Source: Acidianus hospitalis (GTDB taxonomy: Archaea > Thermoproteota > Thermoprotei_A > Sulfolobales > Sulfolobaceae). Taken from it: a DNA stretch of 43,145 bases. Where the stretch lies: NCBI GenBank assembly GCA_003086435.1, contig QEFD01000234.1, positions 1 through 43,145 on the forward strand, in the 5' to 3' direction. Under the pieces are notes generated by a model. It was given only the letters and a program-made list of their open reading frames with translations. It had not been told where the DNA came from and searched no databases. Of this stretch, positions 1 to 9,998 are shown in pieces (within the stretch, counting starts at the first letter, position 1; each line of letters begins with the position of its first letter). The position numbers were made by a program, and so were the translations under genes.

Positions 1-660
1 CAACTACCAAAAATACAAGCAATATGGCCAATAATAGAAAAACTAACAAGCGATAGAGCTCTAGCATTATTGCAAAAGATTGACGTTGACGCAACTCTGT
101 CTGCTATAGAGGCATTAACTCCAATGATGCAAAAACTAACTTCTCCTAAAGCAATTTCGTTAATACAGAAATTTGACATAGACTCAACATTGGCAGCCAT
201 TGAAGCTCTAACTCCAATGATGCAAAAAATGACTAGTGAGAGAGCAATAAAATTGGTACAACAACTAGACGTAGAAGGCTTACTTACTGCAATGGAAGCC
301 TCATTACCCATTTTAAAGAAATTAACTGACGAGAGAACTGTAAAGACGCTTACTCAAATAGACATTGATTCCATGGTTAATATGATGGGCAAATTAGCAG
401 AATTACAAAAGAACGGAGTATTAGATAAGATGGTAAGATTAATTGACGTCTTCAGTGATCCTAAATTAGTAGATAACCTTGTCTTAATAATGGAGAAAAT
501 GAGTAAAGCACTTAATATATGGGTAAGTGAATTGCCAAACGTTAAGCCCGTAGGCACTATGGGATTATTAAGGATGACATCTGATAAGGATGCCTCCTAT
601 GCCTTAGGTATGATGAAAGCATTATTAGAAGCAACTGGAAAAGCGTTTAGAGAAAGTTAA
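1..660 (+). CDS. DUF1641 family protein, N-terminus outside window
   Basis: The reading frame is open from base 1, so the gene starts outside the window. A TTG at 70 lies inside the repeat region and is not a convincing start. The visible part consists of near-identical repeats of about 31 residues, each with a segment like ALTPMMQK, then LTS, an [RK]A pair and an L.Q..D[IV]D end. Three or four copies are clear and the last ones are divergent. The C-terminal half, with helices and a GLLRM segment, is like DUF1641 proteins. In Sulfolobales that family often sits beside sulfide:quinone oxidoreductase genes; that is family knowledge, and the neighbour here is not visible. The protein is probably helical and soluble, perhaps a membrane-oxidoreductase partner. 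Biochemical role unknown. Confidence 0.8.
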   Translation, partial: QLPKIQAIWPIIEKLTSDRALALLQKIDVDATLSAIEALTPMMQKLTSPKAISLIQKFDIDSTLAAIEALTPMMQKMTSERAIKLVQQLDVEGLLTAMEASLPILKKLTDERTVKTLTQIDIDSMVNMMGKLAELQKNGVLDKMVRLIDVFSDPKLVDNLVLIMEKMSKALNIWVSELPNVKPVGTMGLLRMTSDKDASYALGMMKALLEATGKAFRES

Positions 661-688
661 AGTCTTTTTCTTGGTAGTAATTCTCATG

Positions 689-732
689 GTGTCAATTATT
701 AATTTTTATAGTGTCAATAAGTAATTTTTATA
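689..732 (+). promoter_or_regulatory. Tandem 22-bp repeat with TATA box before the NicO-like gene
   Basis: Two 22-bp units lie head to tail (689-710 and 711-732). Both begin GTGTCAAT and end AATTTTTATA, and they differ at two positions. The TATA-like end of the second unit lies about 24 nt before the ATG at 752, as expected for a leaderless archaeal promoter. The duplicated GTGTCAAT part could be a regulator site; no regulator is identified. Confidence 0.55.
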
Positions 733-751
733 TGCATACTTTGTATTACTT

Positions 752-1297
752 ATGATGTTCCTTCAGGACGCATTAATAGTGACCCTCTTAGGATTAAGTC
801 ATGGGCTAGATCCAGATCATATAGCTACTGCAAGAATTTTGAAAAATTCTGTTAAAATTCTAAAATTTTCCCTATTTCATTCTTTAGGATTTGTGATATT
901 AGCTATACCTTTGACCATAATACTAATTATAACTTCCATTAATTCTGTTTATCTAAATATCATAGGCAATTTAATAGGAATAGGTGTAGCCTTAATTCTA
1001 CTTGCTTCTGCGTTATTAGGGAAAGAATTTGAGATAGAACCAAAAGAAATGGGACTCCTTCAAGGTTCATTAGTAGTCACGCCTTCTAAGATAATTACAG
1101 TAGTTCTTGCTATATCTCTGGATAATATAATTTATTCTACAGCCATAGTAGGGATATTCATACTTTCGTCTACATTATCAATATTTGCATTAAGTTCATT
1201 AAATATGATTCCTAGAAAATTCGACAAACCAATAAATGTGACAATATCCCTATTAACCATAATCTTTTTAGGATTTTCCACATTTGAGGTTCTATGA
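752..1297 (+). CDS. Short NicO/NiCoT-like metal (Ni/Co) transporter
   Basis: This 181-residue hydrophobic protein has about six predicted membrane segments. Near residue 17 it has HGLDPDH, which fits the H-x4-D-H metal-binding signature of the nickel/cobalt transporter (NiCoT/NicO) superfamily. An FHSLGF segment after it resembles the second family motif (LGHS), and SLDN near residue 124 resembles the third. It is much shorter than bacterial NiCoT proteins (about 330-370 residues), so it may be a compact family member, perhaps working as an oligomer. The start has two consecutive ATGs (752 and 755), with a TATA element about 25 nt upstream. Its stop overlaps the ATG of the next gene (ATGA at 1294-1297). 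The metal carried cannot be told from sequence. Confidence 0.7.
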   Translation: MMFLQDALIVTLLGLSHGLDPDHIATARILKNSVKILKFSLFHSLGFVILAIPLTIILIITSINSVYLNIIGNLIGIGVALILLASALLGKEFEIEPKEMGLLQGSLVVTPSKIITVVLAISLDNIIYSTAIVGIFILSSTLSIFALSSLNMIPRKFDKPINVTISLLTIIFLGFSTFEVL

Positions 1298-2133
1298 GAT
1301 TTACACAAGGTTTAGTGAATGGAAAAAAGACAACAGTTTTTGTAATAAATGACGAATTTTATGTTCCAGATTTTGAGGGAATTGAGTGCGTTCTTGAAGA
1401 CTCAAAAAATGTGGTAAAAGCTTTTGATCTATTTAAAAATGTTAAAAGTTACAGAAAAGTTGAGTTATCTAAGTTTTTGCCTGCAATATTTCCCAACAAG
1501 GTATTTTTGCCTGCAGTTAATTTTAGATCTCATTCCAAGGAGTCTTCAATTGAGCCACCTAAACAGCCTTACTTCTTTATGAAAGGAAATAATTCTATAA
1601 TAGCTCACGGAGATTCAATAATTATACCTAGAGGAGTTAGAAAGGTTGATTATGAGGGAGAAATTGGGATTATAATAGGTAAAAGAGGTAAGTACATAAA
1701 AAAGGAAGAAGCAATGGATTACGTATTTGGATTCACGATTATTAATGATGTAAGCTTTAGGGATTATCAATTTCCAGAAATTCACCCTTATGGGTTAAAT
1801 TGGGTTATGGGAAAATCTTTAGATACTGGCTTACCTATAGGTCCTTGGGTTGTAAGTAAGGACGAAATAACTTTTCCATTAGAAATAATAACAAGGGTTA
1901 ACGGGAAGATTGTACAAAAAGGGTCTACGGAAGATATGATATTTTCTATAGAGGAACTAATTTCTTATTTAAGCAATGGAATTACCTTGGAGCCAGGAGA
2001 TATAATAACTACTGGTACTCCAGCAGGAGTTGCAGAATTTGGAAATAAAGAATATTTAAAGCCAGGAGATGTTGTGGAGGTAGAAGTACCGGGAATAGGA
2101 ATATTACGAAATGAAATTAAAAACGAATTTTAA
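1294..2133 (+). CDS. Fumarylacetoacetate hydrolase (FAH) family enzyme
   Basis: The 279-residue protein has the C-terminal FAH fold. LPAVNFRSH near residue 74 matches the substrate-binding start of the domain. DYEGEIGIIIGK supplies the paired metal-binding glutamates, and INDVSFRD supplies the metal-binding aspartate. The GTPAGV motif near the C-terminus is also typical. Family members act on acylpyruvate-like or 2-keto-3-deoxy sugar acids with Mg2+ or Mn2+; in Sulfolobus one branch is 2-keto-3-deoxy-arabinonate/xylonate dehydratase. Which substrate applies here is unknown. The gene is translationally coupled to the transporter before it (4-nt overlap). Confidence 0.85.
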   Translation: MRFTQGLVNGKKTTVFVINDEFYVPDFEGIECVLEDSKNVVKAFDLFKNVKSYRKVELSKFLPAIFPNKVFLPAVNFRSHSKESSIEPPKQPYFFMKGNNSIIAHGDSIIIPRGVRKVDYEGEIGIIIGKRGKYIKKEEAMDYVFGFTIINDVSFRDYQFPEIHPYGLNWVMGKSLDTGLPIGPWVVSKDEITFPLEIITRVNGKIVQKGSTEDMIFSIEELISYLSNGITLEPGDIITTGTPAGVAEFGNKEYLKPGDVVEVEVPGIGILRNEIKNEF

Positions 2134-2154
2134 CCCTTGTTTATAAGTAAAAGT

Positions 2155-2583
2155 ATGGAAAGTGAAGAAAATTTAATAAAATTTATTCTTGAAAATTATA
2201 AAAATATTGCTACTATAGGTTTTTCTAAAGATCCTTCAAAGCCCTCTCATTATGTGCCTAAATTTTTAATGGAGCATGGCTATAACGTAATACCAGTGAA
2301 TCCTACTGCAAAAGAGATTCTAGGAAAGAAGAGTTACTCTTCAATCTTGGAAATACCAGATAGAATTGACGTAGTAGAAGTATTTAGACCATCATCAGAA
2401 GTTCCAAAAATAGTCGAGGAAGTGATAAAGAGAAAAAGAGAAAAAGGAGATGTAAAAGTATTATGGCTTCAAGAAGGAATAAGAAACGATGATGCCGCTA
2501 AATTAGCAGAAAAAGAAGGAATTATTGTAATACAAGATAGGTGCATGTACAAAGAGTATAATAAGCTTATGCAAAATAAGTGA
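2155..2583 (+). CDS. CoA-binding (YccU-like) Rossmann protein
   Basis: The protein is a single CoA_binding_2 domain of about 142 residues. IATIGFS with K and P residues after it forms the nucleotide-binding loop, followed by GYNVIPVNP, and WLQEGI and DRCMYKEY near the end, all typical of YccU-like proteins related to the N-terminus of succinyl-CoA ligase alpha. Such proteins bind CoA or acyl-CoA; the physiological role is not established. I chose the ATG at 2155; a TTG at 2137, 3 nt after the preceding stop, would add six residues. It is probably in one operon with the FAH gene. Confidence 0.8.
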   Translation: MESEENLIKFILENYKNIATIGFSKDPSKPSHYVPKFLMEHGYNVIPVNPTAKEILGKKSYSSILEIPDRIDVVEVFRPSSEVPKIVEEVIKRKREKGDVKVLWLQEGIRNDDAAKLAEKEGIIVIQDRCMYKEYNKLMQNK

Positions 2584-2600
2584 AAGAAAAATAGATAAAG

Positions 2601-2610
2601 TTTTTAATAT
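2601..2610 (+). promoter_or_regulatory. TATA box of HTH gene (leaderless)
   Basis: TTTTTAATAT, preceded by the BRE-like AAAG, is centred about 26 nt before the ATG at 2631, so transcription should begin at or next to the start codon. Confidence 0.55.
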
Positions 2611-2630
2611 GTTTATCCAAAAAATTAATT

Positions 2631-2957
2631 ATGGAAGAAGACTTGAAGAATAAAAAGGAGAGTATAAAGTGTTGCTATAGGTTATCTGAAACTGATGTAG
2701 AATGTTTATTTAAGCTTATTGAATTAAATAAGCCAATAACATCAATAGAATTAGCTCAAATAATGGGCTTTAGTAAAACAACAGCAGAAACTAGTTTAAA
2801 GAGGCTAATGGACGTAGGTTTAGTAAATAGAATAAAAATAGAAGAGAAAAAGATAGGTAGACCAAAATTTGTTTACTCTGTCATAAATAATATTTGGGGA
2901 AAAATGAGTGAAGATCTAAAACAGTGCGCAAAGAAAATATTATCAGCTGCTTCGTGA
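2631..2957 (+). CDS. Winged-helix transcriptional regulator (TrmB/MarR-like)
   Basis: The 108-residue protein has a winged helix at about residues 20-90. [24 protein letters not shown] has the helix-turn-helix pattern, followed by a basic wing ([12 protein letters not shown]). This is a frequent archaeal regulator type. The N-terminus contains a CC pair and there is one more cysteine near the end, so redox or metal sensing is conceivable but unproven. The gene has its own promoter and its 3' end overlaps the convergent membrane-protein gene by 15 nt. Target unknown. Confidence 0.75.
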   Translation: MEEDLKNKKESIKCCYRLSETDVECLFKLIELNKPITSIELAQIMGFSKTTAETSLKRLMDVGLVNRIKIEEKKIGRPKFVYSVINNIWGKMSEDLKQCAKKILSAAS

Positions 2958-3503
2958 TTTACTATTTCTTATTTCCATAATTTTTTTCATTACATCTCTA
3001 TAAACTAAATAAGAATAAATTGTGTAATACATAGAAATTATATTTAATCCAAGAGAAAAACCTAAAAATAAACCGTCAAGAGAAAAACCGGGTATAAAAT
3101 ATAAAGCAAAGGAAATTATAGAAGCTAAAATTAAGTAAAATATTTCCTTTATATTACTGGAAATTCCGCTTATGTACGCATCAATCTTTTCCATAGACGA
3201 AATATAAGTATTGATTAATTTTATTTTGGATCCTACACCTTTAACTTCCTTCTCTAGAAATTTCTGTAAGGCTTCCGATTTTATATTAAAATTAGCTCCA
3301 ATCATTCCATCATCTAACAAATCCGTAGAAGAGAGTAAATCTAATACCCCACTAAAAATTCTTAATAAATATAATGATCTAGCATCCTTCCATAAATAAG
3401 GAAGATTCTTCAACTTTCTTGATACAAAATAGAAAAGCAAAGAAGTCTCTAAAAGTAGACTAACATATAGTAAATTTACTATTAATGTATAAGATTCTAA
3501 CAT
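2943..3503 (-). CDS. Hypothetical membrane protein
   Basis: About 186 residues with a hydrophobic N-terminal segment (about residues 6-27) and two strong membrane segments near residues 120-142 and 146-168, separated by a helical cytosolic region. No known family is recognised. The ATG at 3503 overlaps the stop of the upstream HTH gene (TGATG), which favours it over the TTG one codon earlier. The pairing with a small winged-helix gene suggests that the two act together. Confidence 0.65.
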   Translation of the reverse strand: MLESYTLIVNLLYVSLLLETSLLFYFVSRKLKNLPYLWKDARSLYLLRIFSGVLDLLSSTDLLDDGMIGANFNIKSEALQKFLEKEVKGVGSKIKLINTYISSMEKIDAYISGISSNIKEIFYLILASIISFALYFIPGFSLDGLFLGFSLGLNIISMYYTIYSYLVYRDVMKKIMEIRNSKSRSS

Positions 3504-3787
3504 CAATATAATTCTTCTGAAACAGAGTTAATAAGCTCAGACAGTTCTAAATGTAGCTTTCTAATTTTCCTTAATTTCTCTAGTAATTCTATACCTTTTT
3601 CAGTCATCTTGTAATGGCCATCCTCGTATTTTATAAGACCTTTACTTATTAATATGCTAATGTATTTCTCTAGGAGTGTATTACTCAAATTAGCGTACTT
3701 CATTATAGACGACTTACTACCATAGCCATCATTAATTACTTCCATTACATCCATTATAATTTCAAGTTGGTCTCTCTTACTCTTCAT
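3503..3787 (-). CDS. Small winged-helix protein
   Basis: This 94-residue protein is a winged helix of the archaeal HTH_45 type. [19 protein letters not shown] is the recognition region, then [20 protein letters not shown] is the wing and start of the next helix, with a C-terminal amphipathic helix. Such proteins are common archaeal regulators. The stop overlaps the start of the membrane-protein gene, so the two are co-translated. Targets unknown. Confidence 0.7.
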   Translation of the reverse strand: MKSKRDQLEIIMDVMEVINDGYGSKSSIMKYANLSNTLLEKYISILISKGLIKYEDGHYKMTEKGIELLEKLRKIRKLHLELSELINSVSEELY

Positions 3788-3825
3788 ATATTTAAGGTAA
3801 CACTTATTCTTTATAAACGTTTCTT

Positions 3826-4416
3826 TTAAATTCTCTTTAGAGCTTCACTTAGAACCTCAGCTTCCTTTTCTCCTAAATACTTTGATGTTAAATTCAAAAA
3901 TTGTTTCAAATCTTCTTCTGTCATCTGTTGGGTTATCAAAGGAGACAACTTAGCTAAGACCTCATTATTTATTACTTCTACTATTTCAATATATTCTGGA
4001 ATTGTAAACTCTGGAAACTCTTTATACAATGTTAAAAGCCCTGAGGAGATTAGCTCTAATCCCTCCTTACCTATTTTTTTAATTTCTTCGAGCTGAGAAT
4101 TCTTGTCCTGTAGTTTTGAAATTTCCTCCGATTTTTTCTTAACTTCCTCAAGAAATTTCAATAATTTGTATCTCTGGAAATCCAAAGCAACTAAACTACT
4201 TCTTACTTTCCTGCTCGCTATTAGTCTAACTTCCTTATCATCCCTCAATATATTAATGTAGCCTGAAAAGTAGAGATCCTCGATTATACTTTGTAGCGTA
4301 TTCCTTGTCATGAAAATTAGGAAAGTCGATAATAACTCGTCGTAAGTTAAACCCGATGTTCCCTTTTGCGCTATTGCGATTAATACTAATCTTTTTTTCT
4401 TATCTAGAAAATCCAT
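3826..4416 (-). CDS. Helical protein with N-terminal winged-helix-like domain
   Basis: About 196 residues. Residues 1-70 look like a winged helix ([12 protein letters not shown], then [19 protein letters not shown]), followed by a charged coiled-coil stretch at about 75-115 and a helical C-terminus. I do not recognise a named family. ATG 4416 is preferred to the GTG at 4419. Only 34 nt separate it from the divergent phosphomevalonate kinase gene, so their promoters must overlap. Confidence 0.65.
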   Translation of the reverse strand: MDFLDKKKRLVLIAIAQKGTSGLTYDELLSTFLIFMTRNTLQSIIEDLYFSGYINILRDDKEVRLIASRKVRSSLVALDFQRYKLLKFLEEVKKKSEEISKLQDKNSQLEEIKKIGKEGLELISSGLLTLYKEFPEFTIPEYIEIVEVINNEVLAKLSPLITQQMTEEDLKQFLNLTSKYLGEKEAEVLSEALKRI

Positions 4417-4450
4417 CACATATTTCTACTACAGCAGAATAATAAATCCG

Positions 4451-5401
4451 ATGATATCTGCTCCAGGAAAAGTACTTTGGATAGGAAGTTATGCAGTAGT
4501 ATTTGGAGGATTATCTCACGTAATTGCAATAAATAAGAGAGTAAAGTGTGAGGCAACCCCTTCTGATAAACTAATATTTGAAACTACTTATGGAACATTT
4601 TATGAGAAGGGAAATGAGCTTATAGAAAGTGTAGTGAATGTAATAAAGAATCACCTTGGAGATATTCCGAGGCTTAAAATAAGACTATTTAATGATGAAG
4701 ATTTTCAGATAAACGGTAAAAAAACAGGTTTAGGAAGTTCATCCGCTGCTACAGTAGCTCTTACAGCATGCTTATATAAACAAATTAAAGGAAGAATAGA
4801 CACTGATGAAATTCATTTATTGGCTCAGGAGGCAAATTTCATTAGACAAAAGGGAATAGGAAGCGGATTCGATATAGCTGCCGCAGTATATGGAAGTATA
4901 ATTTATAAGAGGTTTACTGACCTTAATAAGCGTGATTGGAAAATAGAAAGATTAAGACTAGGAAATAAATATGACATGATTTTAGGATTCACTGGAAGAA
5001 GCTCAGAGACCGTAAATTTAGTTAAAATGTTTATTGAAAAGAAAGATGACGAAAAGTTTATCGAATTTTTACGAGAAATTAACATTGAGAACGATACAGC
5101 AATAAAACTACTTAAGCTAGGCAAAGTAGATGAAGCCTCTCAGCATGCTAAATTAGCTAGAGATTTACTAAATGTTCTAGCAGAAGATGTTATTGGCGTT
5201 AAATTGCAGAGCGAAGAGGATAAGGAACTAATAAAAATTGCTGAAGATAACGGTGCTTACATATCTTTATTGCCAGGGGCAGGTGGAGGGGATGTAATAT
5301 TTGCACTTGGGGAAAATTTAGACGAAGTGAGGAAAAAATGGAAAGAAAAAGGATTAAAATTAATTGAAATCAAAGAAGATGATGGTCTAAATGAAACTTG
5401 A
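4451..5401 (+). CDS. Phosphomevalonate kinase
   Basis: This 316-residue GHMP kinase catalyses ATP-dependent conversion of mevalonate 5-phosphate to the diphosphate in archaeal isoprenoid lipid synthesis. [17 protein letters not shown] at residues 4-20 is the N-terminal GHMP motif, [12 protein letters not shown] at about 93-104 is the ATP-binding motif 2, and LPGAGGGD near residue 275 is motif 3. Sulfolobales are known to keep this classical step, unlike most archaea. The gene overlaps the next gene, the decarboxylase that uses its product, by 11 nt, which supports the assignment over other GHMP kinases. Confidence 0.88.
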   Translation: MISAPGKVLWIGSYAVVFGGLSHVIAINKRVKCEATPSDKLIFETTYGTFYEKGNELIESVVNVIKNHLGDIPRLKIRLFNDEDFQINGKKTGLGSSSAATVALTACLYKQIKGRIDTDEIHLLAQEANFIRQKGIGSGFDIAAAVYGSIIYKRFTDLNKRDWKIERLRLGNKYDMILGFTGRSSETVNLVKMFIEKKDDEKFIEFLREINIENDTAIKLLKLGKVDEASQHAKLARDLLNVLAEDVIGVKLQSEEDKELIKIAEDNGAYISLLPGAGGGDVIFALGENLDEVRKKWKEKGLKLIEIKEDDGLNET

Positions 5402-6365
5402 AGGAGAAGCTATAGCACCTTCAAATATTGCAATAGTTAAATACTGGGGAAAAAGGAATGCTGAACTCAATCTTCCCTTGAACTCTTCAATTTCGATAAG
5501 CCTCGATAATCTGTACGCAAGAACAAAGGTTATATTTAGCGAGGAATTCTCAAAAGATGAAGTAATAATAAACGGAAAGAAACTGAGCGAAAAGGAGACT
5601 TTAAATTACGCAGGAAGAGTTCTTAATATTTTCAGAAAAATTTATGGCAAGAGCTTGTTCGCTAAAGTAATCTCAACAACAAATTTTCCTCCATCTTCTG
5701 GCTTAGCATCATCAGCTGCAGGTATTGCAGCATTAGTTTACGCTAGTAATGAAGCCTTAGGTTTAGGCTTAACTCAAAAGGAACTTTCTAAAATAGCGAG
5801 AATAGGTTCCGGAAGTGCATGTAGAAGCACGGAAGGAGGATTTGTTGTGTGGGAAAAAGGAGAAAGAGAAGACGGCGAAGATTCTTTTTGTTATCAAATT
5901 TTCCCTCCTAACTACTGGGAAGACCTTGTTGATATTATAGCAATAGTTAGTGATGAAAAGAAAGAAGTATCATCTAGGGAGGGCATGGAAGTTTCTACTA
6001 GATCCTCTTATTTAATGAAATGTAGGTTAGATTTTATAAAAGAAACATTTAATGACGTTATAGAAAGCATAAGGAAAAAAGATGAAGAGAAATTTTTCGA
6101 GTTAACAATGAGGCATAGTAATAGCATGCATGCAGTGATTTTAGATTCTTGGCCTTCCTTTTTCTATCTTAACGATATGTCGTTTAAGATAATAAGATGG
6201 GTGCAAGATTTTGGACACGCAGGTTACACTTTTGATGCCGGGCCTAATCCCCATATTTTTACTACAAAGAAACACATGAAAGAAGTAATAAACTTCCTTC
6301 AAGATCTTAATTTAAAATATATAATAACTTCACCAGGTCAAGGACCCAAGGTTTTGCATTCTTGA
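5391..6365 (+). CDS. mvaD: Mevalonate diphosphate decarboxylase
   Basis: This 324-residue enzyme decarboxylates mevalonate 5-diphosphate to isopentenyl diphosphate using ATP. Visible signatures are KYWGK (residues 17-21), [12 protein letters not shown] (about 103-114), SGSACRS with the catalytic-region arginine, and FDAGPNPH near residue 281, whose aspartate matches the catalytic Asp of the yeast enzyme. Length is normal. With the kinase before it and mevalonate kinase at 32771, the window encodes three consecutive classical mevalonate steps. Its 3' end overlaps the convergent HD gene by 28 nt. Confidence 0.93.
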   Translation: MKLEGEAIAPSNIAIVKYWGKRNAELNLPLNSSISISLDNLYARTKVIFSEEFSKDEVIINGKKLSEKETLNYAGRVLNIFRKIYGKSLFAKVISTTNFPPSSGLASSAAGIAALVYASNEALGLGLTQKELSKIARIGSGSACRSTEGGFVVWEKGEREDGEDSFCYQIFPPNYWEDLVDIIAIVSDEKKEVSSREGMEVSTRSSYLMKCRLDFIKETFNDVIESIRKKDEEKFFELTMRHSNSMHAVILDSWPSFFYLNDMSFKIIRWVQDFGHAGYTFDAGPNPHIFTTKKHMKEVINFLQDLNLKYIITSPGQGPKVLHS

Positions 6366-7570
6366 ATCACATTTTCATATTTTTCAGCAACTTTTTCTGC
6401 CTTACTGCTATAAGCAATTACCGCCTTCTTTATCTCGCTTAACGACCTAATTATTGGCGAAACAGATGTTAATTTTTCAACTCTCTCCCCATCAAAGATG
6501 TAAACAGCTTCTTCTTTCTCTTCATATGGCACATCGTTAAACTCGTGGTATAGAAAAAGCCCTTGACTCTCCTTCATATCTTCATAAATCTCGTCTTTAA
6601 TTTCGTTAAATTTCTCTAGACATTTACCAGTTATGTCATATTTTATCCTTTTATATCCTTGTCTAAACATTATTGCGTTCTTAAATTCTTCCTTTACTTT
6701 ATCTAAATTAGAGTAAATTTCTATATCCAAAAGTTGTAAGAAGTCTTTAGGCTCCGTAGGAAGGCTAATAATATTCTTTTCAAGCATTTCTACCATTGCG
6801 TGAGATAATATAGCGTTATATACTCCAGTAACACTATGGAAATATACATTCTCAAACATGTACATTCTAGAAAGTAAAAATTGCTCAACTATTGGAGTGG
6901 CTTTACTATAAATTGCAAGTTTTCCATCTATAAAAACTAGAAATCTCTTTAGTCTTTCTATATCAAACCTACCGTAACTTACTCCAGCATAATATGAATC
7001 TCTTAATAAATAATCACTCCTATCAGCATCAACATAATTTGAAATTAGCGATAAAGCTAATTTTTCCTCATAATTTCTAGGACTCTCCTTTAAAACGTCT
7101 ATAATAAATTTTACAGGATCCGGATAGAACTCGGTAAATTCCTTATCAATTATACTTCCTAGTACATTCTCTATTAAGTACGTGCCATAATTTACGTGAG
7201 TTTTCTTACCTTCTTCCTTGACTTTTAATCCGTAAACTTGATTAGCTAATAGCAAAAAATTCTCAAAAGTGTGAGAAAAAGCTACATGACCTATGTCATG
7301 GAGTAATCCTGTTAAAGCTATCATCTGTATAAGTCCTTCTTCATCTTTTAATCCACTGTTAGAAATTACGTATCTAGCAAATTCCCTAGCTAAATGCATT
7401 ACGCCCAGACTGTGTTCAAATCTTGAATGTAACATACTAGGATAAACCATGTAAGCCATTGCAGTTTGTTTAATATATCTTAGTCTTTGAAAATATGGGT
7501 CGGAAATAATTTTATTCATCTTATCGGAAATTTCTATATAGCCATGTATTGGATCCCTTATTAGCTTCAT
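6338..7570 (-). CDS. HD-domain phosphohydrolase (dNTPase/SAMHD1-like)
   Basis: This 410-residue protein starts with the family opening [11 protein letters not shown]. It has the metal-binding HD set: histidine in HSRFEHSLG (about residues 48-56), HD in LLHDIGH (about 90), and a later aspartate in [11 protein letters not shown]. It belongs to the YdhJ/SAMHD1-like HD superfamily, whose members hydrolyse dNTPs or related nucleotides; the substrate here is unknown. It starts 2 nt after the MTA phosphorylase gene on the same strand, so the two form a nucleoside/nucleotide operon. Confidence 0.85.
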   Translation of the reverse strand: MKLIRDPIHGYIEISDKMNKIISDPYFQRLRYIKQTAMAYMVYPSMLHSRFEHSLGVMHLAREFARYVISNSGLKDEEGLIQMIALTGLLHDIGHVAFSHTFENFLLLANQVYGLKVKEEGKKTHVNYGTYLIENVLGSIIDKEFTEFYPDPVKFIIDVLKESPRNYEEKLALSLISNYVDADRSDYLLRDSYYAGVSYGRFDIERLKRFLVFIDGKLAIYSKATPIVEQFLLSRMYMFENVYFHSVTGVYNAILSHAMVEMLEKNIISLPTEPKDFLQLLDIEIYSNLDKVKEEFKNAIMFRQGYKRIKYDITGKCLEKFNEIKDEIYEDMKESQGLFLYHEFNDVPYEEKEEAVYIFDGERVEKLTSVSPIIRSLSEIKKAVIAYSSKAEKVAEKYENVIQECKTLGP

Positions 7571-7572
7571 TT

Positions 7573-8314
<742 letters not shown>

Positions 8315-8340
8315 TATCGGTTAAGACAATATAATTGGTA

Positions 8341-8871
8341 ATGATCAAATTTGCCAAAAGGGACAATAAAGGATTCTTTAATGATGTAGAGAGTGCTATA
8401 GATATTGGTAGAATACACATTTCCCCATTTATTGCCGACGAGCTTTACATATACATAGAAGATAAAGATCTTCTAATGAATATTAGCTATTTTGATCTCA
8501 TAGAAATTCTAAATTCTACAAGAATGTATAAGGTGGATATGATTAAAAGAAATACTAGATATGATAAAATTGGAATAATAATTAACCAGGATTATTTAGG
8601 CGGAATTAATGTATGTACAATAATAGATTGGGGAACACAAAAGATAGTAAGCAGTGTAAATAATGAAAAAATTAGATTAGATCATGGCCCAGATTGTGAA
8701 TATAATGATTGTGTGTATATTGCTTTATTTAACTTTTTTAATGAGCTATACTATTTAAAAATAAGAATAACAGAAACAGATATACAACCATCACTTTTTA
8801 AGGTTGATCTGTTAAACTTTGTTAACGAAATAGTTTTTTATGAACTACGTCAAAAATTTAAACTGATTTAA
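8341..8871 (+). CDS. Hypothetical protein
   Basis: About 176 residues, acidic, rich in aromatic and Ile/Asn residues, and slightly more AT-rich than its neighbours. It has no signal peptide or membrane segment and no recognisable motif. DHGPDCEYNDC contains two cysteines and a histidine that might bind metal. I chose ATG 8341 over the TTG at 8335. It is monocistronic, divergent from MTA phosphorylase. Function unknown. Confidence 0.6.
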   Translation: MIKFAKRDNKGFFNDVESAIDIGRIHISPFIADELYIYIEDKDLLMNISYFDLIEILNSTRMYKVDMIKRNTRYDKIGIIINQDYLGGINVCTIIDWGTQKIVSSVNNEKIRLDHGPDCEYNDCVYIALFNFFNELYYLKIRITETDIQPSLFKVDLLNFVNEIVFYELRQKFKLI

Positions 8872-8916
8872 AGAAATTTAAATTTAATGAAAGATTTAAA
8901 AAGATGATATGCAAAA

Positions 8917-8925
8917 GTTTTAAAA
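8917..8925 (+). promoter_or_regulatory. TATA box that decides the start of the AbrB-like gene
   Basis: GTTTTAAAA is centred 28 nt before ATG 8949. This supports 8949 as the leaderless start rather than the in-frame ATG at 8904, which lies upstream of this box. Confidence 0.5.
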
Positions 8926-8948
8926 AGAGTAAGAAAAGATTCTATCTT

Positions 8949-9146
8949 ATGAAAGAGAGAGAAGTTGAAGCAAAAAGATTAGTTGGCAAAAAACTAGTTA
9001 GGGGCAAGGTCTACGAATATGAATACTATACACTACCACTGAACCTATACATACCAAAGTCCATGGTAGAGAAATTCGGTACAAAATATATGCTGGAAGT
9101 AGACGAAGATAACGGAACTATAACAATAAAACCAAGAGGACAATAA
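8949..9146 (+). CDS. Small AbrB-like (swapped-hairpin) protein
   Basis: The protein has 65 residues. The C-terminal part, LPLNLYIPKSMVEKFG followed by a short strand, an acidic turn and TITIKPRG, resembles the swapped-hairpin AbrB/SpoVT fold used in archaeal DNA-binding and antitoxin proteins. The N-terminus is basic (KRLVGKKLVRGK). No toxin gene is adjacent, so a chromosomal regulator or nucleic-acid-binding role is more likely than an antitoxin role. The family assignment is tentative. Confidence 0.6.
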   Translation: MKEREVEAKRLVGKKLVRGKVYEYEYYTLPLNLYIPKSMVEKFGTKYMLEVDEDNGTITIKPRGQ

Positions 9147-9149
9147 AAA

Positions 9150-9998
9150 TTAAGAAAAAATTAAATCTTTTATTTCAAACGGAGTTTTAGCAACTTTAAT
9201 ACCTGCTTCCTTAAAGGCGTTTACCTTGCTCTCATAAGTACCTAGTCCCATGTATACTACAGCACCTGCATGCCCCATCCTTTTTTCCTTAGGAGCTGTT
9301 AAGCCAGCAATATAAGCTACTACATTTTTAGAAATCTTTCCTTCTTTCTTCATTTTAGCAACTTCTTCTTCCATTGTACCTCCTATTTCACCTATTATTA
9401 CAATCTCCTCAGTATCTTTATCCTCATCAAACATCTTCACTATATCCTGCATCTTAGTCCCTATTATAGGATCTCCTCCTATTCCGATCACAGTGGATTG
9501 GCCAAAATCCTTCAAGATTTCAGCTACTTCATAAGTAAGCGTACCGGAACGAGAAACTATTCCAATCTTACCTTTCCTAAAAGCGCGTGAAGGCATTATA
9601 CCCAGCAATGACTCACCAGGAACTATTATTCCAGGACAATTCGGACCTATTATTCTAACTCCCTTCTTCTCGGCATAATGCACAACTTTTGCCATATCCA
9701 AAACTGGAATGTGCTCAGTAATTACTACTATTAACGGAATACCGCCATCTATTGCTTCATAAATAGCGTCCACAGCGAATTTGGCAGGAACAAAAATTAT
9801 GCTAGCGTCTATTTCATGCTCTTGCATAGCTTCTTTTACTGTATCGTAAACAGGGACTCCGTAAACTTGAGAGCCTCCTTTACCTGGAGTAACGCCAGCA
9901 ACTATCTTCGTACCATATTCAAGCATTAATTTCGTATGAAATGATCCTTCTTTTCCAGTAATTCCTTGAACAAGAACTTTAGTGTTCTTATTTATCAG
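9150..9998 (-). CDS. sucD: Succinyl-CoA synthetase alpha subunit, non-standard start
   Basis: The alpha subunit binds CoA and carries the phosphorylated histidine of succinyl-CoA synthetase in the TCA cycle. The CoA loop [22 protein letters not shown] and the active-site RMGHAGAVV are all visible. The first in-frame standard start (ATG at 9926) would remove the first Rossmann strand and CoA loop ([13 protein letters not shown]), which the DNA does encode upstream. In that frame no ATG, GTG or TTG exists up to the end of sucC. The candidates are CTG at 9998-9996 or ATA at 9995-9993, overlapping the sucC stop. I give the CTG start; about 282 residues fits the family. A GGTGAG about 13 nt upstream may act as a ribosome site. 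Confidence 0.9.
   Translation of the reverse strand: MINKNTKVLVQGITGKEGSFHTKLMLEYGTKIVAGVTPGKGGSQVYGVPVYDTVKEAMQEHEIDASIIFVPAKFAVDAIYEAIDGGIPLIVVITEHIPVLDMAKVVHYAEKKGVRIIGPNCPGIIVPGESLLGIMPSRAFRKGKIGIVSRSGTLTYEVAEILKDFGQSTVIGIGGDPIIGTKMQDIVKMFDEDKDTEEIVIIGEIGGTMEEEVAKMKKEGKISKNVVAYIAGLTAPKEKRMGHAGAVVYMGLGTYESKVNAFKEAGIKVAKTPFEIKDLIFS

Noticed and set aside
8335..8340. TTG start giving two more residues for the 8341 gene
   Set aside because: ATG 8341 is two codons later and fits the TATA spacing no worse.
8904..8948. Longer N-terminus of the AbrB-like protein from ATG 8904
   Set aside because: The TATA box lies between 8904 and 8949, and the extra residues are merely Lys/Ser-rich.
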